Numbered from the stretch's first letter, positions 41,715 through 50,377 are shown. The stretch is 64,000 bases of DNA from Paenibacillus xerothermodurans (GCF_002220865.2 NZ_NHRJ02000003.1:1244-65243); one strand, 5' to 3'. Notes: generated from the sequence alone by a model not told the origin. Made by a program: numbers and translations.

Positions 41715-42851
41715 TTATGGTTTTAGAACAACTTTAATACATCCGTCCAATCTGGCATCAAACAGCTCATATCCTTTTTTTGCTTCCGATAGCGGCATGA
41801 CATGTGTGACAACGTCACCCGGATGAACTTTACCTTCTGCCACAAGATTATATACATGCGACATATACGGTCGGACCGGCGCTTGTCCAGCTCGGATGTT
41901 GATATTGCGCTGGAACACGTCGCCGAGCGGGAAGGCGTTGTATCGTCCGCCATACGCTCCGGTAACCTGAACGGTACCGCCTTTTCTCACCGCTTGAAGT
42001 GCCATCACCAGAGGATCGAGCGAGCCGCCTTGCAGTTTCAGCCCCGTGGCCAGAAATTCCATGGGAGTCATTTTTCCATCCATGCCCACAGCGTCGATAA
42101 CAATATCTGCGCCGCCTTTGGTCATTTCTTTCAAGTGAGTGCCGATATTTTTTTCCTGTTCAAAATTCACTGTTTCAACGTTATTCGTTTTTCTGGCGTG
42201 GTCCAGCCGGTAGTTGACAAAATCAACGGCAATCACTCGCTTAGCGCCCTTCAACCAGCTAAACTTTTGCGTGAACAGGCCGACCGGTCCGCAGCCGAAC
42301 ACAATGACCGTATCCCCGTCTTTTACGCCGGCATTCTCAACCGTCCAATACGCGGTCGTCATCGAGTCAGCGATAAGACACAATTGCTCGTCGTCGACCT
42401 CACAGTCATCCGGGATTTTGAATGGCGTGAAATTCCCGTAGGGCACCCGCAAATACTCTGCCTGCGCGCCCTGATAGCCGCCGAACGTTTCGGTATATCC
42501 GAAATAACCACCGACGTCTCCATGAGGGTTCGAGTTGTCACATTGGCTGGTGAGGTTATGTTCGCAATACCAGCAATGTCCGCAGGCGACGTTGAACGGA
42601 ATGATCACGCGGTCTCCCTTTTTCAACTTAGTAGCTTCGGGCCCTACTTCCTCCACGATCCCCATCGGCTCATGTCCGATAATATAGTCCTGAGGAAAAT
42701 TTGGCACCAGGCCGTGAATCAAATGTAAGTCCGAGGCGCAAATCGCCGAACTTGTGATCCGCACGATGACATCATCCGGCTTTTGTATGCTGGGGTCCTT
42801 GACTTCCTTGACTTGCACATTTTTAATGCCTTGATACGTAACGGCTTTCAT
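41715..42851 (-). CDS. adhB: Zinc-dependent alcohol dehydrogenase in a spore coat operon (AdhB-like)
   Basis: A 378-residue MDR-family dehydrogenase. Catalytic zinc ligands are seen in ICASDLH (about 37) and GHEPMGIVEEVG (about 60), the structural zinc cluster C-x2-C-x2-C-x7-C in CGHCWYCEHNLTSQC, and the NAD fold GCGPVGLFTQ. It is close to glutathione-independent formaldehyde dehydrogenase-type and adhB of Bacillus subtilis. Sandwiched between CotF-type genes exactly as in the yraG-yraF-adhB-yraE-yraD operon. Likely made in the mother cell and placed with the coat; the substrate is unknown. GGAGGAAGTCC precedes the ATG. Confidence 0.92.
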   Translation of the reverse strand: MKAVTYQGIKNVQVKEVKDPSIQKPDDVIVRITSSAICASDLHLIHGLVPNFPQDYIIGHEPMGIVEEVGPEATKLKKGDRVIIPFNVACGHCWYCEHNLTSQCDNSNPHGDVGGYFGYTETFGGYQGAQAEYLRVPYGNFTPFKIPDDCEVDDEQLCLIADSMTTAYWTVENAGVKDGDTVIVFGCGPVGLFTQKFSWLKGAKRVIAVDFVNYRLDHARKTNNVETVNFEQEKNIGTHLKEMTKGGADIVIDAVGMDGKMTPMEFLATGLKLQGGSLDPLVMALQAVRKGGTVQVTGAYGGRYNAFPLGDVFQRNINIRAGQAPVRPYMSHVYNLVAEGKVHPGDVVTHVMPLSEAKKGYELFDARLDGCIKVVLKP

Positions 42852-42867
42852 CGGACTTCCTCCAGTC

Positions 42868-43230
42868 TCATTTGTCGGGCGTAGCGAACATGCCGAGGCG
42901 TGTCGTGTGGTCCGGGTACAGCTTCAAATTAGAGAGCTTAATAATCTCATCTGCAGACAGAACGTCGAGCTTGTACTGCTCGCTGAGATGGTGCGGGTGG
43001 AGCCAGTGTTTCTCGATCATGAGCTGCGCGATCTCCTCATGCATGTCGAGATTTTCCTGCAGCTGCCGGCGCAGCAGTGTTCTAGCCTCCGGAGTGGCGG
43101 TTTCGGCCACCGCGTAGGCACAATTTCTAACACCGTTCTTCGCCCGGATTAAGCAATCCATGGCAAAGAGCGCATCTGCGCGATCCGGCAGGTTTTCGGA
43201 ATTCGTCGGGTCCAAATAATCGTTATTCAT
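42868..43230 (-). CDS. CotF-like spore coat protein, copy 2 of the operon
   Basis: The 120-residue CotF-domain protein shows [40 protein letters not shown] and [20 protein letters not shown], clearly paralogous to the protein at 41169. Corresponds by order to yraF. AGAGGGTGAACA precedes the ATG; 16 bases separate it from adhB. Confidence 0.9.
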   Translation of the reverse strand: MNNDYLDPTNSENLPDRADALFAMDCLIRAKNGVRNCAYAVAETATPEARTLLRRQLQENLDMHEEIAQLMIEKHWLHPHHLSEQYKLDVLSADEIIKLSNLKLYPDHTTRLGMFATPDK

Positions 43231-43246
43231 ATCTGTTCACCCTCTG

Positions 43247-43486
43247 TCAATGGATTGGCACGTTCGTATTCACGTCAATGCTGAACGGTGCTTTTTTGTA
43301 GATCGTCTGTAGTTCAGTGAGCTGCCTCTGTGACAGTTCTACGTCCTTCTGCATGAATTCTTTGAGATCCTTATCAAACACTAGCCCTTGCATCAATTTC
43401 GACTTCGCTAAACACACAGTTTTAAAGTTCACCATTTCGTGAATCTCCATGGATTCATGCGGACCTAAACGCTGTTGTTCGTCCAT
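43247..43486 (-). CDS. Small CotF-like coat protein, first gene of the operon
   Basis: A 79-residue protein: HEMVNFKTVCLAKSKLMQGL and DKDLKEFMQKDVELSQRQLT give the same short helical hairpin as the gene at 41480. Corresponds by order to yraG. The ATG at 43486 has GGAGGTGG at seven bases; five extra upstream residues are not supported. The upstream 270 bases should hold a mother-cell (sigma-E or sigma-K) promoter but none was clear. Confidence 0.82.
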   Translation of the reverse strand: MDEQQRLGPHESMEIHEMVNFKTVCLAKSKLMQGLVFDKDLKEFMQKDVELSQRQLTELQTIYKKAPFSIDVNTNVPIH

Positions 43487-43757
43487 TTTGGCCACCTCCA
43501 TCTCTTGGTAACGGGATTATTTTCCCCTTCTGCTACTGCCTTATGCAGACGTCGTCACTCGGCGGCTTGAGCGCCCCGTAGTTGAGGAGAGTGCGATGTC
43601 TTAGTGGTGGGCTGATTCTGCAGAACGGCCGCTCAGGAGACCATGATGGCATTTAGTACAAATAACTTTTTCTCAGTCCGCTAGTACTAACGCACTTACG
43701 CTTGGAGTGAAACTCGCATTTCTATAAAGTATCCTGTTGAATGCGAGGTGATCAGTT

Positions 43758-43967
43758 ATGACAGATGTGGTGGTACTTCGATTGCGCAGAAACGCAGCGC
43801 ACCGCAAAATCATCAGTGCCTTTCGTGCGATTGGCAGCACCGCTCCGTGCCAACACGCCTTGGGTCTGGGTAAGCCGCTGCTTCCCGCTGTTCGATGCTT
43901 AACCAATAGTGGATTCCGCGTTGCGTTCGCGGAACGGGATGTTCTGGTTTTCATCCGCAGACGTTAG
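43758..43967 (+). CDS. Small protein, function unknown
   Basis: A 69-residue basic protein: MTDVVVLRLRRNAAHRKIIS, then a Ser/Thr/Pro-containing middle (AIGSTAPCQHALGLGKPLLP) and ending AFAERDVLVFIRRR. GAGGTGATC, nearly a full match to the 16S anti-Shine-Dalgarno, lies 4 bases before the ATG, which is strong evidence for translation. The beginning and end resemble a small winged-helix or beta-capped helical domain, but no family is recognised. Located 89 bases before the second ATP-grasp gene. Confidence 0.6.
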   Translation: MTDVVVLRLRRNAAHRKIISAFRAIGSTAPCQHALGLGKPLLPAVRCLTNSGFRVAFAERDVLVFIRRR

Positions 43968-44056
43968 TCAACACTGGCGTGGCGGCCGACACGGGCCACC
44001 GACGCTCGTACTATGCAGCGAAATCAAATCATTTTGCCGGAATGGGGAGCATGAAT

Positions 44057-44800
44057 ATGAAACATAGATTCGTCAGGAGCAAATATAAAAAGGGAAAGCC
44101 GCTGATGGCAGATAGGCAGCTGGGCCGGCATGTACCTAAAACGAGCCGGTTCGCCCCAGCCAACCTGCGAAGGATGCTCAGAGCGTTTCCCGTATTATAT
44201 GTGAAGCCAGATGGGGGCACGGGAGGGGCAGGCATCATCCGGGTGAGACGCGTCAACCGTTCGCACAGTTTGATTGCATTTGATAACATACGCAAAAAGA
44301 GTGTGACCCGGAAGGTAAGTGTGGAGCTAAGAAGGTTCATGTATCCCCGACAAAAATATATCATTCAGCAAGGAATTCCCTTGGCCACCTGTAACGGCAG
44401 ACCGTTCGATATACGTGTAGTACTTCAAAGGCCCCGCAAAAAGTGGCGGCTCACCTGGATCAGTGCAAAGGTGGCGCCCAAGCGCAGTTCGATTGTGACG
44501 AATGTGGCAAGAGGCGCAAAGGATGCAAAAATACTTGAGACGCTGCGGGCAGCCGATCAGCCGTTACCGGTGCCCAAGATTCTGAAAGAGCTGCGGCATG
44601 TCTCCCATCAGATTGCACAAAAATTAGGTTCCCGTTTCCCCATCAGAATTGTCGGTTTGGATATGGCTGTCGATAGAAAAGGTAAAATATGGTTTATCGA
44701 GGCTAACACCCAACCGAATATGCACGGGTTGCAGCAGCTGGATCCAAAACAGTACCGCAGATATTTGAGAGCCAAAAGGTTCATGCAAAAACGACTCTGA
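44057..44800 (+). CDS. YheC/YheD family ATP-grasp protein, copy 2
   Basis: The 247-residue ATP-grasp protein has VLYVKPDGGTGGAGIIRVRR (ATP-binding Lys and glycine loop), KYIIQQGIPLATCNGRPFDI, VVLQRPRKKW and the metal-binding IWFIEANTQPNMHGL. It is a paralogue of the gene at 26267 and likewise lacks the N-terminal domain of full-length YheC/YheD. The ATG at 44057 follows GGGGAG at seven bases; earlier in-frame starts to 43979 are less supported. Family substrates unknown; spore-associated in Bacillus subtilis. Confidence 0.84.
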   Translation: MKHRFVRSKYKKGKPLMADRQLGRHVPKTSRFAPANLRRMLRAFPVLYVKPDGGTGGAGIIRVRRVNRSHSLIAFDNIRKKSVTRKVSVELRRFMYPRQKYIIQQGIPLATCNGRPFDIRVVLQRPRKKWRLTWISAKVAPKRSSIVTNVARGAKDAKILETLRAADQPLPVPKILKELRHVSHQIAQKLGSRFPIRIVGLDMAVDRKGKIWFIEANTQPNMHGLQQLDPKQYRRYLRAKRFMQKRL

Positions 44801-44969
44801 TGCGCCGTCTATTGGCAACAATCCAGCTGTGTTGTGTATAATTGAAGCTAGCGGTGCGATTCTTCCGTGCTGCGAGAAAACGCATCAGTCGGAGCCCTGC
44901 CCGCCGCCGGAGGGCGGCACCGTGCATGGGTGTCGGTGTGCGGCTCCACTAATCAGATAGGAGCACGAT

Positions 44970-45257
44970 ATGATTACTATCACAGAGCAAGCGCAGCAAA
45001 AAATAAAAGAGATGCAGACAGATATGCCTCAGGCACCCTTTTTAAGAGTTGGTGTTACTAGTGCGTGCTGTAACGAATTAAGATACGCATTAAGCTTATC
45101 TTCTGATAAGGCGGAATCTGATGTTACTGTCGAGTTTGGGGATGTGATAGTGCTGGTCAATCCGGCGGACGTTCGGTTTGTAAAAAATATCGAAATCGAC
45201 TATCAAGACGATGGTTTTATAATCCATAATCCTAACCCACTCGTAAGTGTGTGCTAA
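44970..45257 (+). CDS. HesB/IscA-like (Fe-S biosynthesis fold) protein
   Basis: The 95-residue protein has the A-type fold: ITITEQAQQKIKEMQTDMPQ at the start and GFIIHNPNPLVSVC at the end. Cysteines are in SACCNEL (about residues 31-32) and the final C, not the C-x(n)-CGC of carrier-type IscA, so the iron or cluster site differs and may be absent. Such proteins occur in Bacillales without clear function. GATAGGAGCACGAT precedes the ATG. A TATAAT box lies at 44836-44841, and the 128-base leader contains a GC-rich hairpin (GCCCGCC...GGGCGGC). Confidence 0.82.
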   Translation: MITITEQAQQKIKEMQTDMPQAPFLRVGVTSACCNELRYALSLSSDKAESDVTVEFGDVIVLVNPADVRFVKNIEIDYQDDGFIIHNPNPLVSVC

Positions 45258-45363
45258 ACAACACAGCCGCAGCCGCTTTTTGGCTTTTTTCAATGAGTGA
45301 TTTTGGTATAGAGTTATGCGAGCCGACGAGGCAGGCAGTTGTAGCGGGAGGGGGCACTTTGAC

Positions 45364-46146
45364 TTGATTGACGCCCATATTCATGCGGACCGGTATGCTT
45401 CATATCGGATAGAAGCCTACATTGATACTTGGAGAAAGGCCGGCGTAGAGGGGATCATTGCAGTTGCAACCGACCTGGCGTCATCGTATCGTACGTTGGA
45501 GCTGCAGCAGCGCTTTCCGGACTTCGTTTTCGCGGCGCTCGGCCACCATCCGGAACAGCTTCCACCTGCCGGGCGGGACGCGGCCGAATTGTTCCAGCTG
45601 ATTGAAAAAGAAGCGAAATCCGGCAGCATCGCAGCCATAGGGGAAGTGGGGCTGCCGCATTACTCGTTGCCCCAGAATCCGGATTCGCTTGCCCGGCACC
45701 GTGAGCTGTTGGACGAGTTTGTGCGATTAGCCGTCCGGCTGGATATGCCATTGGCTTTGCATGCCGTGCATGACAAGGCCGTGGACGCCCTGCAAATACT
45801 GCGCCGACACAATGCCGTGAAAGCCCATTTCCATTGGTTCAAAGGGCACGACCAGGATGTGCTCGCCATCGTGCGCGAAGGCTATTTCATATCGGTAACG
45901 CCTGAAGTGTGCTACCGCCAGCGGGATCAAAGGCTGCTCAGCTTGGTGCCCATTGGTCAGCTATTGGTGGAAACCGATGGGCCTTGGCCGTTCGGAGGCC
46001 CATTTGTCGGGATCGAGACGACCCCGCTGCTGTTGGAAAACACGGTTTCCTGTGCAGCGGTACATAAAAAGCTCAGCACGCGTGAGTTGAAGACGATTAC
46101 GAGAGATAACACGCTCAGACTGTATAAAAGGACTAAAGTCGACTGA
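45364..46146 (+). CDS. TatD family metal-dependent hydrolase
   Basis: About 260 residues with the TatD TIM-barrel metal motifs: LIDAHIHADR at the N-terminus, LGHHPEQLP, GEVGLPHY, LHAVHDKA, KAHFHWFKGH and LLVETDGPWPFGGPF. Members are nucleases or hydrolases. TTG at 45364 follows GGGAGGGGG at about nine bases and places the HxH motif at the N-terminus as in family members. The ATG at 45316 extends the protein by 16 residues with a poor site. Confidence 0.88.
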   Translation: MIDAHIHADRYASYRIEAYIDTWRKAGVEGIIAVATDLASSYRTLELQQRFPDFVFAALGHHPEQLPPAGRDAAELFQLIEKEAKSGSIAAIGEVGLPHYSLPQNPDSLARHRELLDEFVRLAVRLDMPLALHAVHDKAVDALQILRRHNAVKAHFHWFKGHDQDVLAIVREGYFISVTPEVCYRQRDQRLLSLVPIGQLLVETDGPWPFGGPFVGIETTPLLLENTVSCAAVHKKLSTRELKTITRDNTLRLYKRTKVD

Positions 46147-46231
46147 GGCACCGGAGAGCACGTGCCGGAACGGTGTCATATGGAAGCAAACACTGACTGC
46201 CCACCGCGGGGCAGAGCAACAACGTGCCGTT

Positions 46232-47140
46232 TTACGTGCGTCCTTTGACGAACTGTATGATATGGTCCAACCGATTCGCGTACTTATGCTTCTCCGTAGT
46301 AACGGCGCGGAATAAGTCTCCCAGCCGTTCCACCCGCTCAGGCACGGTTAAGATGGTAAAGTCGCCAGGCTGTATACCTCGCTCCACCTCTTCCCACGAC
46401 ACCGGGGTCGCTACCGTTGCCGCTTGCCGGGCTCGCACGGCATAGGGAGCCGGCATGGTGCGCCCCCGCCACAGCTGAAGATAATCTACATACAGTTTGT
46501 TACCTCGCCGACGGACAACCCGCTCCAATGTGACTTTGGCGGGAAGCTGCTGCTGCAGATATTCCGCCAGAAACCGATTCACGGCGCGTGCTTCTTCGAA
46601 CCGATATGCAGGCTCGATGGGCACATAAATCTGCATCCCGGTGGCACCCGACGTTCTCGGGACACTGGTGAGCGATAGAGAGTCAAGTACCGCTTTTGCA
46701 CGCAGCGCGACCTCTGCAGCCAAGTCGAAGCTGTGCTCGTCCGGCGGGTCCAAGTCTAGAACCAGATCGGTCGGATAATCCTTGCGATAATATGTGTCGA
46801 ACGGCACGTGCAGCTCCACCGCGCCCCAATTGGCCAGCCACACTAAGGTAGCGGTGTCGTTGAGCAAAATGCGCTGCTTGTCGTTGTACATTACACGCGG
46901 TACCCAATCGGGAGGCGCACCATGCACGGATCTCTCCTCGATCCGCCGGCCTCCGATGCCCTCCGGGTACCGCCATATCATGAGCATCCGGTCTTTCGCA
47001 TGCTCAAGAAGATACGGTGCAACGGTCGTTAAGTAGCCGATATAGTCCCACTTGGTAATGCCCAGCTCAGGCCAGATCACCCGGTCGGGATGCGTGATCG
47101 CCACTTCTTTTCCTTCCACTTTCGCCGTAAACTCTTTCAT
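46232..47140 (-). CDS. LigD polymerase domain protein (non-homologous end joining)
   Basis: A 302-residue archaeo-eukaryotic primase superfamily polymerase of the LigD type: THPDRVIWPELGITKWDYI and RTSGATGMQIYVPIEP, with the metal-binding Asp pair in LVLDLDPPDEHS. The usual His in the S-G-x(3)-G-x-H motif is Gln here; Gln is also common in Firmicutes LigD. It fills gaps at DNA double-strand breaks during repair, important in spores. AGGAGTTTGAT precedes the ATG. It is divergent from the ligase gene (93 bases). Confidence 0.92.
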   Translation of the reverse strand: MKEFTAKVEGKEVAITHPDRVIWPELGITKWDYIGYLTTVAPYLLEHAKDRMLMIWRYPEGIGGRRIEERSVHGAPPDWVPRVMYNDKQRILLNDTATLVWLANWGAVELHVPFDTYYRKDYPTDLVLDLDPPDEHSFDLAAEVALRAKAVLDSLSLTSVPRTSGATGMQIYVPIEPAYRFEEARAVNRFLAEYLQQQLPAKVTLERVVRRRGNKLYVDYLQLWRGRTMPAPYAVRARQAATVATPVSWEEVERGIQPGDFTILTVPERVERLGDLFRAVTTEKHKYANRLDHIIQFVKGRT

Positions 47141-47233
47141 ATCAAACTCCTGCTAACAAATTTAGATTTCATATTTTGCGCTGATTGGTAAAAACTATGT
47201 GCATCATAATGAATTCTGCTGGAGGCGCACACT

Positions 47234-48181
47234 GTGAAACCGATCGTTCCTTTCGAACCCGTAAGAGAGGCCGCAGTACCGGCTGGCGAGCAATGGATAT
47301 ACCAGATCAAATGGGATGGGGTGAGAATTCTTACTTACTGCGATGAAAGCGGAGTTTCCTTATATAACAGGCGGCTGAACGAAAGAACGAAGCAGTATCC
47401 CGAGCTGCACGACACAGAGTCGTATTGCCGAGCCAAGTCGTTTATTCTGGACGGGGAAGTGATCGCTTTGGCGGCAGACGGCAAGCCGTCCTTTCCGCAA
47501 GTGATGCGCAGGGACGGGGTGCGCCGAACAGACCGCGTCAAGCAAGCGCAGAAAGAAGTGCCGATTTACTATATGGTGTTTGACATTTTGTATCACAACG
47601 GCAATTGGGTACATCAGCTCCCCTTGCAGCAGCGTCTGGATTTATTGAGCGGCAGCTTGACGCCCACCGCGACGGTTCAGCAGGTGACCTCTCATCCGAA
47701 CGGGCATGTTTTGTTTGATTTGATGAAGCAGCAGGGTATGGAAGGCATCGTTAGCAAAAGACTTGACAGCACGTATGTCATCGGCGGAAAAAACGACAGC
47801 TGGATCAAGGTGAAAAATTACGGTGACATTATTGCCGTAATCGGCGGTTTTACGTTGAGCGGGGACACGGTGAACGCTGTCCTATTTGGGTTGTATGACG
47901 CGCAAGGGCAGTTTTGGTATATAGGCCATACCGGCACGGGACGTATGTCAAAGGCGGATTGGCGGGCGCTGACGGATCGGCTCACACCGCACGTGGTGAA
48001 GGAGCGGCCTTTTGTCAACAAGCCGGAACGGCACAATGACGCCATATGGGTGCGCCCGTTGATAACGGCGAAGGTGATGTATACGGACTGGAGGCAGCAG
48101 GAGGGCCACATGCTCAGACAGCCGAGCATCCAGGCTTTCGTCGATGTACCGCCGGAGGAATGTGTGTTTCCGCGCAATTAG
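47234..48181 (+). CDS. LigD-type ATP-dependent DNA ligase
   Basis: The 315-residue ligase has motif I KWDGVRI (adenylated lysine, about residue 28), motif III/IIIa ILDGEVIAL and YYMVFDIL, motif IV EGIVSKRLDSTYVIGG and motif V WIKVKNY, followed by an OB-fold. It seals breaks with ATP. GTG start with TGGAGGCGC. The polymerase and ligase modules, fused in many LigD proteins, are here two divergent genes; no Ku gene is in the window. Confidence 0.92.
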   Translation: MKPIVPFEPVREAAVPAGEQWIYQIKWDGVRILTYCDESGVSLYNRRLNERTKQYPELHDTESYCRAKSFILDGEVIALAADGKPSFPQVMRRDGVRRTDRVKQAQKEVPIYYMVFDILYHNGNWVHQLPLQQRLDLLSGSLTPTATVQQVTSHPNGHVLFDLMKQQGMEGIVSKRLDSTYVIGGKNDSWIKVKNYGDIIAVIGGFTLSGDTVNAVLFGLYDAQGQFWYIGHTGTGRMSKADWRALTDRLTPHVVKERPFVNKPERHNDAIWVRPLITAKVMYTDWRQQEGHMLRQPSIQAFVDVPPEECVFPRN

Positions 48182-48409
48182 ACGGAATAAGACGTCATGC
48201 GTCTGGTGACGACGATTTTGTATACGTTTTATATATCTTCAAGCATCGTGATCCGGGAGGAGTGCAGCGCGGCAATAAGGAAGCATTGCATCAGGCAGCG
48301 CTGAATATGGATGATTTGGTCGAACACATTCTGAAAGCGTCCAATCTGACGTTGGAATAATTAGCCGGATTTATGCAAATAATGTCCACAGGCTGATTTC
48401 GAAAGGCAG

Positions 48410-48613
48410 GTGCACAAGTTGGCTGAGTGGATTAGACGAATCAACTTGCTATGGGTGTTCATCATTTTGCTTGCGTTTCACGGATTAATGTACTATGCGA
48501 TGGAAAACGACGACTGGCTGTCGCTCACACTTATCGCTTCTTTGGTGGATACCGTAATTCTAGCTGGGATCAAGTATGTCGCGATGGGCATGCGAAAGCA
48601 AAAAAGACGGTAG
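48410..48613 (+). CDS. Small two-span membrane protein, function unknown
   Basis: A 67-residue protein (64 if it starts at TTG 48419) with two hydrophobic helices (LLWVFIILLAFHGLMYYAM and LTLIASLVDTVILAGIKYVA) and a basic C-terminus (RKQKRR). AAAGGCAGG is spaced best for TTG 48419. No family recognised. A strong terminator follows at 48702. Confidence 0.6.
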   Translation: MHKLAEWIRRINLLWVFIILLAFHGLMYYAMENDDWLSLTLIASLVDTVILAGIKYVAMGMRKQKRR

Positions 48614-48701
48614 ATCCAGAAGACAAGGGGCATGAGGGGGCAGCGGCTCAAGCTGTTATTCTGCGTTTACCCGTTAGTGCCTACACACAAGACGATCTCG
48701 C

Positions 48702-48735
48702 ATCCCGTATCCGGACATCGGATGTGGGATTTTTG
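48702..48735 (+). terminator. Terminator after the small membrane protein gene
   Basis: ATCCCGTATCCG (48702-48713) pairs along its whole 12 bases (two G-U) with CGGATGTGGGAT (48719-48730); loop GACAT; then TTTT. Confidence 0.85.
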
Positions 48736-48916
48736 TCGTTTCGTCAATCTTAGACCATTGGCCTCGCATGTGGTCTCAGCGTCCGCCGCGGGAGAGGTCA
48801 TAATGCCACTTGTTGTTACGCTTTACTCAATATCCACGTGGGGTTGACCTGTGATTTACAAAAAAGGAATATAAATGGACATGTTTGTAGTGTCACTACA
48901 TGCATGGGAGGCGTAA

Positions 48917-49156
48917 ATGTTGAAAAAGGTAAAAAAAACTTTCGGGTTATTAACGGTGATGGCGTTGTTCGCGGCCGTGGCAGGATGTGGAGGTGCCAAC
49001 AGTCAAGCATCGAATGATGTTGCAGCCGCTTCGGGCTCACAGGCTAAGCTCGCCAAAATTTCTCTCTTTTCAGCGAAGGTCCTTGATGATGCCTCTGATG
49101 CAGGTCATGGACTGGATCCGCAGTCATCTGCATATTCCGATGTTGAACACGCATGA
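48917..49156 (+). CDS. Truncated lipoprotein
   Basis: A 79-residue product: signal peptide with lipobox (KKTFGLLTVMALFAAVAGCG, Cys at about residue 23) followed by a short Ser/Ala linker and about 40 residues without a recognisable fold. GGGAGGCG precedes the ATG. Downstream frames continue with protein-like stretches (e.g. MQVMDWIRSHLHIPML in another frame), so it may be a frameshifted copy of a longer lipoprotein such as a binding protein. It lies between a terminator and the cotF remnant. Confidence 0.5.
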   Translation: MLKKVKKTFGLLTVMALFAAVAGCGGANSQASNDVAAASGSQAKLAKISLFSAKVLDDASDAGHGLDPQSSAYSDVEHA

Positions 49157-49299
49157 GGGCTCGACTGCCGGTGCCTGTATGAGTTGGGAAAGGCATGACA
49201 ATGGTTGATAACATTTGTCATGCCTTGCAAATTCCTATGACTGACATACATGCTCACGTCGAATACTTAAACTTAAAGCAGCCTGGGTTATTCGTCGAG

Positions 49300-49376
49300 C
49301 CGAATCTGGTTCATTCCATATTGCAGGGATGGTAAAAGCCTTTGGACATCATGTAAGCGGTGTTCGCCGGATGATC
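49300..49376 (-). pseudogene. Remnant of a cotF-like gene (C-terminal part)
   Basis: On the minus strand the sequence translates as DHPANTAYMMSKGFYHPCNM, closely matching the C-terminal CotF signature YMISRGLYHPYN of the intact gene at 41169. A stop codon follows after NME and no N-terminal half is present; its upstream end abuts the end of the YitT gene. A decayed extra copy. Confidence 0.7.
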
Positions 49377-50259
49377 AATGTATGTCTCGCTTTTTGAATC
49401 GGCCGCCTCTGACTTCATGGATGTTGCCGATCGCCAGAAAAGCTCCGCTGTCCCATTCGTCCACGATCTCTTTTAACTTGGCTTCCTCCATGCGAGTGAT
49501 GACGGCGAAAATCACGTTTTTGCGGTCGCCGGTGTATGCACCTTCTCCACGCAGATAAGTCACACCGCGGCCAAGCCGGTCATTCAACGCTTGTCCTATT
49601 CCTTCGGCTTCATCGCTAATAATCCAAACCGCTTTGGACCGGTCGATCCCTTCTATCGTTATATCGATGAGCTGTACCGCTATATAATAAGCGATCAGCG
49701 AATACATGGCATGGTCCCAGCCGAACACAAAGCCCGCGCTTGCCAGTATGAACACATTAATAAACATAACGACTTCGCCAACGGAGAATGCCGTTCTTCG
49801 GCTGACGAGAATCGATACGATTTCCGCGCCGTCGAGTGAGCCCCCGGCTCTAATTACAATGCCGACCCCAACTCCGAGAATAATCCCACCGAATACAGCG
49901 GCCAGCAGTGGATCGATTGTGAGTGGTGCAACGGGATGTAATAAGGTAGTTCCTATGGACATGACGATAACCGCATATAGCGTGGAAACGGCAAACGTCT
50001 TACCAATCTGTTTGTAGCCCAAGTACAGGAAGGGCAGATTGAGCACAGTGAGCAGAATACCGAGAGCAATATCCAATTGATGCGCCAGCATGATAGAAAT
50101 GCCGGTGATGCCACCATCGATAATGCGGTTGTTCACCAAGAATATCTCAAGCGCCACCGCAACCAGAGAAGCTCCCAGTGTCAGGAATACTGCCCTTCTA
50201 AAAAGCTTGAAGGCGGAGAACTTGGGCTGTCGGATATTCCTTGCGCCGGTGTCATCCAT
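49375..50259 (-). CDS. YitT family membrane protein with DUF2179 domain
   Basis: The 294-residue protein has about five to six N-terminal membrane helices (e.g. LTLGASLVAVALEIFLVNNR with IIDGGITGISIMLAH) and a C-terminal DUF2179 cytoplasmic domain (about 220-280: TYLRGEGAYTGDRKNVIFAV). Family function is unknown; YitT-type proteins are abundant in Bacillales. The ATG at 50259 follows AGGAGGGGT; a 35-residue upstream extension is not supported. Divergent from the MarR gene. Confidence 0.9.
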   Translation of the reverse strand: MDDTGARNIRQPKFSAFKLFRRAVFLTLGASLVAVALEIFLVNNRIIDGGITGISIMLAHQLDIALGILLTVLNLPFLYLGYKQIGKTFAVSTLYAVIVMSIGTTLLHPVAPLTIDPLLAAVFGGIILGVGVGIVIRAGGSLDGAEIVSILVSRRTAFSVGEVVMFINVFILASAGFVFGWDHAMYSLIAYYIAVQLIDITIEGIDRSKAVWIISDEAEGIGQALNDRLGRGVTYLRGEGAYTGDRKNVIFAVITRMEEAKLKEIVDEWDSGAFLAIGNIHEVRGGRFKKRDIH

Positions 50260-50377
50260 AGAACCCCTCCTGTGTTGTTTTAATGTAGTATTACCAAAAA
50301 AGTAATACCATACGGCAGATGCTAATCCCTCGACACCGATTCTTTTTCTCAGCGTAAGCCGCACGGACTCAACACAG

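Noticed and set aside
41802-42728. 308-residue frame opposite adhB
   Set aside because: Antisense shadow of a gene with complete zinc and NAD motifs; no start signal.
44842-44969. SRP RNA or known riboswitch in the leader before the HesB-like gene
   Set aside because: The GC hairpin is real, but the SRP core GGAAGGAAGCAG-like motif and known riboswitch motifs are absent.
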